DNA of 64,000 bases from DTPU01 sp963827855 (lineage in GTDB: Bacteria > Planctomycetota > Phycisphaerae > Sedimentisphaerales > Anaerobacaceae), in assembly GCA_963827855.1 (NCBI GenBank), contig CAWHBY010000002.1, forward strand, positions 1,302,001-1,366,000, given 5' to 3'. The notes beneath the pieces were generated by a model that was not told the origin of the DNA, made no database searches, and saw nothing but the letters and a program-made list of their open reading frames with translations. Numbering within the stretch: the first letter of the stretch is position 1; the number at the start of each line of letters is the position of its first letter. This document shows positions 56,398-64,000 of the stretch, piece by piece. The translations under genes and the position numbers were made by a program.

Positions 56398-57256
56398 GTG
56401 GACACCCCTTTCAACAGAAGAGACCTCAACGGCAGGATTGTAGCAGACCCTCCCCGGGTCAGGAACAGAAATGCCCTTGCAGGGCGAACACAAAGTCCCT
56501 CCCGCACACCGTGAGGATGAGAACAGCTTGCCGGCCGCAGACGCCCTTTCTCATGTCCCCGGCCTATGGTCGCGTTGGCCAGGAGAACAGAAGGAGGTTT
56601 TGGCCGCTAACTCCGCGAACTCCGCGAACGGCTGTCGCCGCTTCGGCAGGTTGGACCTAGTCGTGGCATCGCCGTACGCGACGCTTCGCGTCTACCGGAA
56701 GGCTGCGCCTTCCGGGCGATCTTCGCTGCTCTCCGCTTGGGCAAGCGAGCTTGCCCCGCGTAGAGCAGCTCGCTCGCATGCGTACAGCTCAGTCTGTGTG
56801 CGGAGGTCCCGGCGTGCTATCCTTCTTTGAGACTATGGAGAAGGCAGCTCCACTGTAGCTTGAGCCGCAGGATCGAGGCCGAGGAAGGGGACGCGTTCCA
56901 GGCTTGCCTGGAAAAGCGGCCCATTCCCGAGGCCGCCCTTGGGACGCAGTCCCAAGGCACGGCGAAGCCGTGGATCAGGCGGCGGAGCTACGAGTGTGGC
57001 CAAACACCCACGACCCCGCGCCAGCGTTCGCGGAGTTAGCGGGGTTCGCGGCAAGAAACCAAGAAAACGCGTCCCAGCCAGTCACGCCCGCGACTGCATC
57101 GGTCTGTCCGCCTGCGGCGGATCACAAAGAACCTACGTCTCTTTGAGGCAGGCCGACTTTGCGATTGCCCTGAATGATGCTGCCTTTCCCCTTCTGCCTC
57201 TCGGTGTCACTGCGTAGAATAGGGCTTTGCCCAGGTGCCTCTGGAAAGGGTGTATC
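56398..57256. repeat. Intergenic hairpin array
   Basis: Seven perfect short hairpins lie in 56676-57121: arms ACGCGA/TCGCGT (56676-56691), CCGGAAGGC/GCCTTCCGG (56695-56715), GGGCAAG/CTTGCCC (56739-56756), TTCCAGGC/GCCTGGAA (56896-56913), CCTTGGGAC/GTCCCAAGG (56937-56957), CACGGC/GCCGTG (56958-56972) and TCCGCC/GGCGGA (57107-57121). Loops are 2-4 bases. Sequences differ, the shape is the same. The rest holds CGCGAACTC-type units. No gene seen. Confidence 0.8.
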
Positions 57257-59647
57257 GTGCATAGAATCGTGGATGCCAGAATCACGGCGTTGATTGCCCT
57301 GTTGTGCGCCAGCGTTTCATGGGGTGCTGCTCCTGAAACGCAGATCAGGGCATTTCCCCTCAGAGACGTCCGTCTGCTCGACGGTCCCTTCAAGGCCGCC
57401 CAGGAGGTGGATCGCCAGTACATGCTGGCCCTTGATCCCAATCGCCTGCTTGCGCCGTTCCGCAAGGAGGCCGGCCTGGCAGCCAAGGCCGAATCCTATG
57501 GAGACTGGGAATCCGGCGGGCTTGGCGGTCACATAGCGGGCCACTACCTCACGGCACTGGCCCAGATGGCAGCAGCCGCAGGCGACAGCCAGATGCAGAC
57601 CCGCCTGGACACCATGATCCGTGAATTGGCCGAGTGTCAGCAGGCCAGCGGCACTGGCTACGTGGGCGGTGTGCCTGGCGGCAGGCAGTTGTGGCAGGAG
57701 ATCGAGGCAGGCAAGATCGAGGCAGAGGCCTTTGGCCTCAACAAGCACTGGGTGCCCCTGTACAACCTGCACAAGCTCTGGGCAGGCCTGCGGGACGCCC
57801 ATCTGATCGCGGGAAGTCAACAGGCCAAGGAGGTCCTGGTCGGACTCACAGACTGGTGGGCCGGCGTGGTGGCAGGACTGTCCGATGATCAGATCCAGCA
57901 GATGCTGCGATCCGAACACGGCGGCCTCAACGAGGTTTTTGCAGACGTGTCGGCGATCACGGGCGACCCAAAGTACCTGGCCCTGGCCAGGCGATTCAAC
58001 CACCGCAGAATCCTCGATCCGCTGGTCAGCCATGAGGATCGGCTGACAGGTCTGCACGCCAATACCCAGATCCCCAAGGTCATTGGGTTTGAGCGGATCA
58101 GCCAGCTCTCGGGTGAGACCTCCTACCATGAGGCAGCCCGCTTCTTCTGGGAGACCGTGACGCAGAGGCGTTCCATCGCCATCGGCGGCAACAGCGTGGC
58201 CGAACACTTCAATCCTGTGGGTGACTTTCAGGGAATGCTCGAACACCGCCAGGGACCTGAGACCTGCAACACGTACAACATGCTCCGGCTCAGTGAGCTG
58301 CTTTTTTACAGCGAGCCGCAGGTCCGCTACGTGGACTTCTATGAGCGGGCCTTGTTCAACCACATCCTGTCCAGCCAGCACCCCACAGTGCCTGGCTTTG
58401 TCTACTTCACGCCCATCAGACCCTGTCACTATCGCGTGTATTCCCAGCCACAGAACAACTCCTGGTGTTGCGTGGGCAGCGGCATGGAGAACCACAGCAA
58501 GTACGGCTGCTTCATCTATGCCCACTCCTGGGACAGCCTCTACGTGAATCTCTTCATCGCCTCGCAGGTGTCGTGGAAGACCAAGGGTCTGACGCTCCGC
58601 CAGGAGACGGCCTTTCCTGATCAGCCTCGCACCACCCTGTCCCTGTCCGCAGCCCAACCTGTGGACCTGGCCCTCATGATCCGCTATCCGGCCTGGGTCG
58701 AGAAGGATAGGCTGGCCGTCCGGGTCAATGGCGATCCCTTTGCAGTCACGACTGAACCGGGCTCTTTTGTCCGTATCCGGCGGACCTGGAGCCAGGGCGA
58801 CCGCGTGGACGTCGAGCTGCCCATGCACACCGTACTGGAGCCCCTGCGAGCCAATGCCGACTATGCAGCCCTGGTGCACGGCCCCATCGTATTGTCGGCC
58901 AAGACAGGCCAAGACGACCTGGAGGGTCTGCACGCAGGCGAGGGGCGTTGGGTCCACATCCCCAGCGGACCGCTGGTCCCGCTCAATCAGGCGCCCATGC
59001 TGGTGGCCGAGGACCTGAAGACCCTGGCCGGAAGGGTCAAACCCGTGCAGGGCAAGGCCATGACCTTCACGCTCTCCGGCGTTGTCAGGCCCAGCCCATA
59101 CGAAGGACTCGAGCTGATCCCCTTCTTCAGGGTGCACGACAGCCGGTACATGCTCTATTGGCGACTGGCGACGGGCCAGCAGTACAATCAGGTCGTGCAG
59201 CAGCTCAAGGCAGAAGAGCAGACCAAGCTCGCCCTTGAGCAGAGCACACTGGATAGGGTCTATGCAGGCCAGCAGCAACCTGAGGTGGACCATGCATATC
59301 GGGGGGAAGAGGCCGAGACGGGCCAGTCTCAGGGCCGCCAGTGGCGGGACAGCGCAGCCTGGTTCAGCTACGTGCTGAAGACCCAGGCAGAGACCTCTCT
59401 CGATCTGGTGCTCACGTACGGTGGCCAGGACAGTGATCGCAGATTCGACGTCCTGGTCAACGACGTCCGCATCGCAACCGTCAAGGTAGAGCGCGCCGGC
59501 CAGGACGACTTCGTGACCTGCCGCTACCATGTCCCCGCGGAGGTGCTCAAGCAGGGCCAGGCCGGGTCCCTCACCGTGAAGTTCCAGGCCCTCGCAGGCG
59601 GCCGTACGGCCCGCATCTGTGAGGTCAGGCTGGTCAAGGTGCAGTAG
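57257..59647 (+). CDS. Beta-L-arabinofuranosidase-type glycosidase, GH127 (DUF1680)
   Basis: A 796-residue secreted glycosidase. The GTG at 57257 follows GGAAAGGG by six bases and opens a signal peptide (VHRIVDARITALIALLCASVS). In GH127 a zinc-held cysteine is the nucleophile. The zinc site and nucleophile are seen as GPETCNTYNML (E335, C337) and NSWCCVGSGMENHSKYG (C404, C405), fitting the known Glu, Cys, Cys-Cys arrangement. The (alpha/alpha)6 barrel starts at LLDGPFKAAQEVD. The C-terminal region carries additional sandwich modules ending in ARICEVRLVKVQ. Likely substrates are arabino-oligosaccharides; it fits the GH51 gene at 50172. Convergent with the sigma-factor gene. Confidence 0.93.
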   Translation: MHRIVDARITALIALLCASVSWGAAPETQIRAFPLRDVRLLDGPFKAAQEVDRQYMLALDPNRLLAPFRKEAGLAAKAESYGDWESGGLGGHIAGHYLTALAQMAAAAGDSQMQTRLDTMIRELAECQQASGTGYVGGVPGGRQLWQEIEAGKIEAEAFGLNKHWVPLYNLHKLWAGLRDAHLIAGSQQAKEVLVGLTDWWAGVVAGLSDDQIQQMLRSEHGGLNEVFADVSAITGDPKYLALARRFNHRRILDPLVSHEDRLTGLHANTQIPKVIGFERISQLSGETSYHEAARFFWETVTQRRSIAIGGNSVAEHFNPVGDFQGMLEHRQGPETCNTYNMLRLSELLFYSEPQVRYVDFYERALFNHILSSQHPTVPGFVYFTPIRPCHYRVYSQPQNNSWCCVGSGMENHSKYGCFIYAHSWDSLYVNLFIASQVSWKTKGLTLRQETAFPDQPRTTLSLSAAQPVDLALMIRYPAWVEKDRLAVRVNGDPFAVTTEPGSFVRIRRTWSQGDRVDVELPMHTVLEPLRANADYAALVHGPIVLSAKTGQDDLEGLHAGEGRWVHIPSGPLVPLNQAPMLVAEDLKTLAGRVKPVQGKAMTFTLSGVVRPSPYEGLELIPFFRVHDSRYMLYWRLATGQQYNQVVQQLKAEEQTKLALEQSTLDRVYAGQQQPEVDHAYRGEEAETGQSQGRQWRDSAAWFSYVLKTQAETSLDLVLTYGGQDSDRRFDVLVNDVRIATVKVERAGQDDFVTCRYHVPAEVLKQGQAGSLTVKFQALAGGRTARICEVRLVKVQ

Positions 59648-59653
59648 GCTCTC

Positions 59654-59742
59654 AGAGACTTTCTCAAAACCTGTGTCTGCTGCGATCGGCTGCGAAGCCC
59701 GGGGTCTGCGTTGTCGGCGAAAGAGGTTCTGAGATAGTCTCT
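59654..59742. terminator. Long imperfect hairpin between convergent genes
   Basis: AGAGACT (59654-59660) pairs with AGTCTCT (59736-59742), TCTCA (59662-59666) with TGAGA (59730-59734), AACCT (59668-59672) with AGGTT (59724-59728). The arms lie just after the GH127 stop and across the stop of the sigma gene. It can serve both strands as a stop or 3' stabiliser. Confidence 0.6.
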
Positions 59743-60623
59743 TAGGACAAGGCGTCGATGTACAGGCCCACCAGGAGGCAGACCAGGACCACCACCACTA
59801 CGGTCGCGAAGACGGCCAACTGGCCCAGCGTCACGCTGACCAGCATGGCGGCCACAGACGTGCTGATCGCCATCCCCACCTTGGTGCCCATGGTCCCTAC
59901 TGCTGCAGCCAAGGGTCCTACCTCCAGGATCGAGGCCGTGAGGCCTACGGTCGCGGCAGTCGCGCTCTTGGGCGGGATCGTCAGAAGACCGAACAACCCC
60001 AGGGCCGTCAGCAGGACCTCCCTGTCGAAACCCCGCCTGGACAGATGCCGTTTGAGGGCCTGCTTGGCCCTGTAGAAGAGGACCCTCGCGCGCAGCTCCT
60101 TGCAGCCCATCACCTCCGCGATCTCTGCGTAGGAGAGCTGATCATAACAGCGGAGCACCAGGATATTGCGGTAGACCAACTGCATCTGGGTCATGGCCTC
60201 CACCACGATCTCAGACAGCTCCACCCTCGAGGCCCGCGTTAGGCCATCGCTGTGATCTTTACACATGTAATCCTCAAAACGATCGCTGGCCACCGCAGCC
60301 AATTGCGCCATATGCCGCCGCTTCTGATCCCTATAGTAGTGTTGGACGTTCCCCATGGCGGACCGGAACAACCAAGGCCAGAATCGGTCCACGTTCTCAA
60401 GTCCTTCGAGACCCTCTACCATCTTCACCAGCGTCTCCTGGCAGATCTCCTGGGCTAGGTCATAGTTCAGGGTCAGCCTGTAGAGATAGGGCAACAAGCG
60501 AGGCTGGGCCAGTTCGGCCAGCCTGGACAGACTATCGCGGTCCCCTGCCCGGGCCCAGGTCACCAGCCTGACAAGTCCGTCTTGAATCGGTCTGTCTGCG
60601 ACTTCCTCACTCATACTCGCCAC
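59742..60623 (-). CDS. ECF-like sigma factor with C-terminal membrane tail
   Basis: This 293-residue protein directs RNA polymerase. Residues 15-90 are region 2 (LPYLYRLTLNYDLAQEICQE, then RFWPWLFRSAMGNVQHYYRD). Region 4 is about 145-195 (MQLVYRNILVLRCYDQLSYA, EIAEVMGC). The last 90 residues are not part of a sigma factor: a Gly/Ala/Thr-rich stretch and one or two membrane spans (VFATVVVVVLVCLLVGLYI). Planctomycete sigma factors often have such tails. A GTG at 60623 or ATG at 60614 starts it. No anti-sigma gene is nearby; the membrane tail may be its control. The divergent neighbour is 170 bases away. Confidence 0.88.
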   Translation of the reverse strand: MASMSEEVADRPIQDGLVRLVTWARAGDRDSLSRLAELAQPRLLPYLYRLTLNYDLAQEICQETLVKMVEGLEGLENVDRFWPWLFRSAMGNVQHYYRDQKRRHMAQLAAVASDRFEDYMCKDHSDGLTRASRVELSEIVVEAMTQMQLVYRNILVLRCYDQLSYAEIAEVMGCKELRARVLFYRAKQALKRHLSRRGFDREVLLTALGLFGLLTIPPKSATAATVGLTASILEVGPLAAAVGTMGTKVGMAISTSVAAMLVSVTLGQLAVFATVVVVVLVCLLVGLYIDALS

Positions 60624-60792
60624 TTATGTCCAGGATGCAGCCCCTATGTTACAGCCTTTTGGGAATTTCTTGAATACTCTTCAGAATCGGAGTAACGAAT
60701 CCCATCGCAGGGGGACCTACATGGCAAGAAGAGGCAATCCCCCGTGGCCAATGAAGGGCCACGGATGGCGAGTTGAAGGAAGCCCCACTGCT

Positions 60793-63246
60793 ATGAGAAC
60801 TACATTTCTAGGCCAGAGGTGCGGAGGGAAGGCTTTTTGGGCGATCTTTGCGTGCTCGGTGCTCTATCTGAGTCCACCCTGCGATGCGGCGAGTGCCACG
60901 TTTGCAGGTGGTGCCGGCGAGCCCGATGATCCCTACCAGATCGCCACTGCCCAGCAGTTGGTTGCCATGGGCCAAGACCCCAACCTGCTATCGAAGCACT
61001 TTGTGCTGGCAGCGGACATCGACCTGGACCCGAACGGCCCCCATGGCCGGGTCTTCCAGGCCCCGCTGATCTCGCCTGAGGCCACGGTTGCCACGGCTGG
61101 CGATCCGCAACTTCAAGGCCCCCAGTTTGCGGGAACCTTCGATGGCCGAGGACACACCATTCACCACTTCACGGTGTCCCTTGCAGGGAAGGCGGGAACG
61201 TGCACGGGTGGGTTGTTTGGCGCGATCGGCGAGGCTGGCGTGGTGCGGAACCTGACCCTTGCCGACCTCAACATCACCAGCCAGGGGACGGCCCTTGGCG
61301 GTCTGACGGGAGCCAATCTGGGCTGCATCGTCCGCTGTAGGGTGTCAGGGTCGATGGCAGCCGTCGACCTGCTCGGCTCCGCGGCGACAGCAGGAGGGCT
61401 CGTGGGGATCAACCTGGCGACCGTCACGCAGTGCTGCTCCTCCATCACGATCACGGGGAAGCGGAGCCTCGCTGGACTCGTCGGCAGAAACGAGTGGGGA
61501 ACGGTCTCAGACTGCTACTTCGCGGGTAGTGTGGACGCGAGCTCGCTCGGCTGGCACGTGGGAGGCCTTATCGGCGACAATATGCACGGACGGATCGTGC
61601 GATGCTATGCCGCTGGCACAGTCAAACCTACAGGGGCCACAGCCGTCGGAGGGCTCGCGGGGTACCCGGTGGGCAAGTACTCAGGGCTGTTCACATTAAT
61701 CGGCCTGTCATACTTCCTGCACCAGGCGGACGGTGGCGGACCTGACAATGGCCTGGGCAAGTCCCTGTCGAGCACCCAGATGAGGCAGCGGGACTCCTTT
61801 TCGCGTTGGGATTTCCACGGGAGCAAGACCGATGGAACGGATGACACCTGGTTCATGCCCGAAGGCGGCTCTCCGGTCCTGAGCTGGGAAACGGACAAGA
61901 CCGGCCTGATCGCCGTGCCACAGGCCTGTGGGCTCCCACAAGAGAAGGCAGCCGAGGCCCTGGCGGAGGCAGACCTTGGCTTGGGCAGTATCCTTGGTGA
62001 CTATGACCCCTGCGTACCCGCGGGCCAAGTGCTGGGCACAAGGCCAGCCTCCTTGGCCACACCGGGCGAGTCTGTGGACCTCTGGGTCAGCCTGGGCCCC
62101 TACGACTGGAGCCGGAACCCGGGCGATGGGGCAGAGGCCAGTCCCTACCAACTCACCCTTGGGGGACAACTGGCCTGTCTGCACACGCGTCCTGACCTGT
62201 GGCACAGTAGCTTTGTACTGGTCGATGACCTGGAGATGCGGCACCATCCCCTTAATGGGTCCCTGATCGCACCCGACCAGAACCAGGCAGACTCAGAGTT
62301 CCAGGGCACAGGCTTTGGCGGGTATCTGGACGGCAGAGGGCATAAAATCAACCATCTGACCATCACCGCGCCGTCATGGAGCCTGTATGTGGGTCTGTTC
62401 GGCCGCACAGAGGAGCGGGCAGTGATTCGTAACCTTCGGCTCCAGGATGCCTCCGTCACCGCCGGGCCGATCAATCTCTTTGTGGGCATCCTGGCGGGCC
62501 GCAATCTGGGAACGGTCCAGGATTGCCTTGTGCAAGGGACGCTCGTGTGCGGGCCCAGCGCCAACTATGTAGGGTGCATGACCGGATTCCAGGATGGCTC
62601 TCTGATCCGCTGTGGCATCGACTGCTACGTACTCATGTCGGGAAATGACCTCGGCGGATTGACAGGCAAGAACGTTGGCCGAATCGACCTGTGCGCGGCA
62701 CGCGGGCTTGTCGAGACGCCCGGGGGAGGAGACGTGGGAGGCATCGCAGGGTGGAGCTACGGGACTATCAGCAACACCTACACCACGATGGACCTCACCA
62801 TCCCACCCACCGGACACTGCACTGCCGGCGGCCTAGTCGGCTCGGTAAACACCTACTCGGGGAGCGGCGCGGGTGGCCTTCGGATCGTGGGAGATGGCCA
62901 CTCCGTCCTTGTGGGCACGAGCTATCGACCCAGCCCCGAGACCTTCGTCCGCAACTGCCATGCAGCAGGTCGGATCAGCGGAGTTCAAGAGTTTGATCCC
63001 AACTCCTATGTCAGGGGCCTGGTAGCCCATACAGCAAGGCCCAATATGGTCAGTGCAAGCGTCTGGGACATGGAGGCCACGGGGTTCCACTACAGCGATG
63101 GCGGCATCGGCCTGACGACGCAGCAGATGATGAGCTCCCAGACCTTGGCGGCCTATGGCTTCGACTTCATCAATACGTGGACGATCTGCGAGGGCAAGAA
63201 CTATCCGAGGTTGAAGTGGGAAGGCGTGCAGTGTGAGGCTCAATAG
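60793..63246 (+). CDS. Secreted GLUG-repeat beta-helix protein with a PASTA insertion
   Basis: A protein of 817 residues with signal peptide (MRTTFLGQRCGGKAFWAIFA, CSVLYLSPPCDAASA). I chose the ATG at 60793 because GAAGGAAG precedes it; ATG 60721, with AGGGGGA, is an alternative adding 24 residues. Two blocks of GLUG-like repeats (GGLVGINLATVTQCCS, GGLIGDNMHGRIVRCYA; second block GGLTGKNVGRIDLCAA, GGIAGWSYGTISNTYT) each start with a segment YQIATAQQLVAMG or YQLTLGGQLACLH. Between them sits one PASTA-like domain (VPQACGLPQEKAAEALAEAD to VDLWVSLGP). The repeats should form right-handed beta-helices on the cell surface. Ligand and role unknown. Confidence 0.82.
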   Translation: MRTTFLGQRCGGKAFWAIFACSVLYLSPPCDAASATFAGGAGEPDDPYQIATAQQLVAMGQDPNLLSKHFVLAADIDLDPNGPHGRVFQAPLISPEATVATAGDPQLQGPQFAGTFDGRGHTIHHFTVSLAGKAGTCTGGLFGAIGEAGVVRNLTLADLNITSQGTALGGLTGANLGCIVRCRVSGSMAAVDLLGSAATAGGLVGINLATVTQCCSSITITGKRSLAGLVGRNEWGTVSDCYFAGSVDASSLGWHVGGLIGDNMHGRIVRCYAAGTVKPTGATAVGGLAGYPVGKYSGLFTLIGLSYFLHQADGGGPDNGLGKSLSSTQMRQRDSFSRWDFHGSKTDGTDDTWFMPEGGSPVLSWETDKTGLIAVPQACGLPQEKAAEALAEADLGLGSILGDYDPCVPAGQVLGTRPASLATPGESVDLWVSLGPYDWSRNPGDGAEASPYQLTLGGQLACLHTRPDLWHSSFVLVDDLEMRHHPLNGSLIAPDQNQADSEFQGTGFGGYLDGRGHKINHLTITAPSWSLYVGLFGRTEERAVIRNLRLQDASVTAGPINLFVGILAGRNLGTVQDCLVQGTLVCGPSANYVGCMTGFQDGSLIRCGIDCYVLMSGNDLGGLTGKNVGRIDLCAARGLVETPGGGDVGGIAGWSYGTISNTYTTMDLTIPPTGHCTAGGLVGSVNTYSGSGAGGLRIVGDGHSVLVGTSYRPSPETFVRNCHAAGRISGVQEFDPNSYVRGLVAHTARPNMVSASVWDMEATGFHYSDGGIGLTTQQMMSSQTLAAYGFDFINTWTICEGKNYPRLKWEGVQCEAQ

Positions 63247-63316
63247 GGGTCAGGGGGAGAGACCTGCGGCTGCGCCGCGAAACGGCGAATGGGCGAAACG
63301 GCGAGGCAGAGCCCTG
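63247..63316. repeat. Short hairpin and GAAACGGCGA repeats
   Basis: Hairpin GCGGC/GCCGC with loop TGC lies at 63266-63278. It is followed by two GAAACGGCGA units, whose complement appears as CGCCGTTTC units at 35770-35815. Confidence 0.6.
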
Positions 63317-64000
63317 TCAGGCCGTCCGTCCATGTTCCTCGTCTTCTGACTTCTGTCTTCTGACTTCTGTCTTCTTCCTCCTGTCTCCTGTCTCCTCACT
63401 CCTATCTCCTGAGTTCTGAGTTCTGGGTTCTGTGTTCTGCCCTCGCCCCAGCCACTCCATCACCCACTGACTGGCCTGTTCCGGCGTGCGGAGGTGGCCT
63501 TCCAGTTGGGCCACGTACAGGTCCTCCATCAGTTGGCCCAGCCTGCGACCGGGCGCGATGCCCATCCGCATCAGGTCATGGCCGTCGAGCAGGGGCTTGG
63601 GCCTGAGCTCCACGCCATCCAGGCCCCTGACCCGCCGCCTGAGCCTGACCAGGGGTCCCAGAGACTGGCCTGCCGCCTTCTGAATGGCCCTCTGCAGCTC
63701 GTACAGATCCCAGAAGTACGGGCCTGCCAGCAGCTTCTTGAGCCTTGCCAGAGACAGGTCCTCCTCGATCAGGACGCCGCGATGATCGAGCAGGAACTGG
63801 ATGTGTCTGATCTGGTTTCTGCTGAGCTTGAGGACCTCTACGCCGTCCAGTGCCTGCGAGACGGTGCCTGCGGCGAACATCGCAGACAGGCCCAGGGCGA
63901 AGCCCGTGTCTCTGCGGAGCCCCGCCAGGACCTTCAGGCCTGTCAGCCATGCCTCATCGCCGACCTTCGGGAAGATGGCGGCGCCAAGACCGGTCTCCCT
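63317..64000 (-). CDS. cca: tRNA nucleotidyltransferase / poly(A) polymerase-type, C-terminal part (5' end outside window)
   Basis: The frame is open to the right edge and begins GLGAAIFPKVGDEAWLTGLK. The region matches the helical RNA-binding half of class II CCA-adding enzymes: LSRNQIRHIQFLLDHRGVLI, ARLKKLLAGPYFWDLYELQR and LLDGHDLMRMGIAPGRRLGQ, then LEGHLRTPEQASQWVMEWL. The head domain with the catalytic Asp is not in the window. After residue WLG the protein has a 40-residue charged tail (QNTEPRTQNSGDRSEETGDR...) coded entirely by the repeat tract at 63338-63440. The true family end is just before it. The cca symbol rests on the C-terminal part only; a poly(A) polymerase cannot be excluded. 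Confidence 0.75.
   Translation of the reverse strand, partial: RETGLGAAIFPKVGDEAWLTGLKVLAGLRRDTGFALGLSAMFAAGTVSQALDGVEVLKLSRNQIRHIQFLLDHRGVLIEEDLSLARLKKLLAGPYFWDLYELQRAIQKAAGQSLGPLVRLRRRVRGLDGVELRPKPLLDGHDLMRMGIAPGRRLGQLMEDLYVAQLEGHLRTPEQASQWVMEWLGRGQNTEPRTQNSGDRSEETGDRRKKTEVRRQKSEDEEHGRTA
63338..63440 (-). repeat. Purine-rich repeat tract read as the tail of the cca-like gene
   Basis: On the coding (minus) strand the tract consists of CAGAACACAGAAC-type units, then CAGGAGA-type units, then AGAAGACAGAAGT units. It belongs to the family at 35402-35446 and 46838-46883. It is inside the open frame of the upstream gene. Confidence 0.8.

Noticed and set aside
57317..59530. A 737-codon minus-strand open frame opposite the GH127 gene
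   Set aside because: It is a mirror of a strongly conserved gene; no start context, signal or motif.

Overview
The window reads as a chromosomal segment of a high-GC planctomycete, most like a polysaccharide-degrading member of the Phycisphaerae. That placement is inferred from gene content, not from a marker tree. The signs are giant secreted proteins built from LamG, PA14, PKD, FN3-like and F5/8-type-C modules, 24-residue leucine-rich repeats of the TDAGL type, a WPQFRGP-type PQQ-like propeller remnant, a kinase fused to a formylglycine-generating-enzyme-like domain, a sigma factor with a membrane tail, and a dense set of arabinose-directed and other glycosidases. Both ends are cut: the left end holds the 3' part of proB, the right end the C-terminal part of a tRNA nucleotidyltransferase on the minus strand.

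Layout. 0-7.7 kb: proB end, an ADOP-type permease with two compensating frameshifts, a BlaI-type repressor with a clear operator, and a membrane M56 peptidase fused to leucine-rich repeats and a LamG-like domain, then a small secreted protein and a deleted PQQ-propeller remnant. 7.9-20.3 kb: four large secreted proteins and a tandem ACT protein. Two of the large proteins are paralogues that share a promoter architecture, and three decayed 3' ends of a tyrosine-recombinase gene lie beside them. 20.5-25.4 kb: a kinase/FGE-like/hydrolase fusion gene split by a complete IS1380-family element with a 4-bp target duplication. 25.5-28.1 kb: a GH116-like glycosidase with two frameshifts. 28.2-35.4 kb: a TetR-controlled efflux operon (membrane-fusion protein, ATPase, TolC-like protein, second ATPase, two ABC-2 permeases), nearly every junction overlapping. 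35.8-39.3 kb: a minus-strand helicase / PaaK-like ligase / S51 peptidase group. 40.0-46.5 kb: a giant DUF4365-TPR-PIN gene of visibly lower GC, then tRNA-Leu(CAA). 46.9-50 kb: a NodIJ-like ABC exporter and an FMN-binding/4Fe-4S membrane pair. 50.2-59.6 kb: glycosidases (GH51, a DUF4832 protein, a clan-A-like hydrolase, GH127). 59.7-64 kb: an ECF-like sigma factor, a GLUG/PASTA secreted protein and the cca-like gene.

Three things stand out above gene level. Two intergenic repeat classes recur: purine-rich tracts directly after stop codons, one of which is translated as the tail of the cca-like protein, and short perfect hairpins with tiny loops, seven of them within 450 bp. At least seven otherwise well-preserved genes carry single-base-type frameshifts, which could be sequence error or gene decay. 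The most likely undescribed system is the 2,140-residue DUF4365-TPR-PIN protein; the BlaI/M56-LRR sensor pair and the recombinase-tail modules come next.
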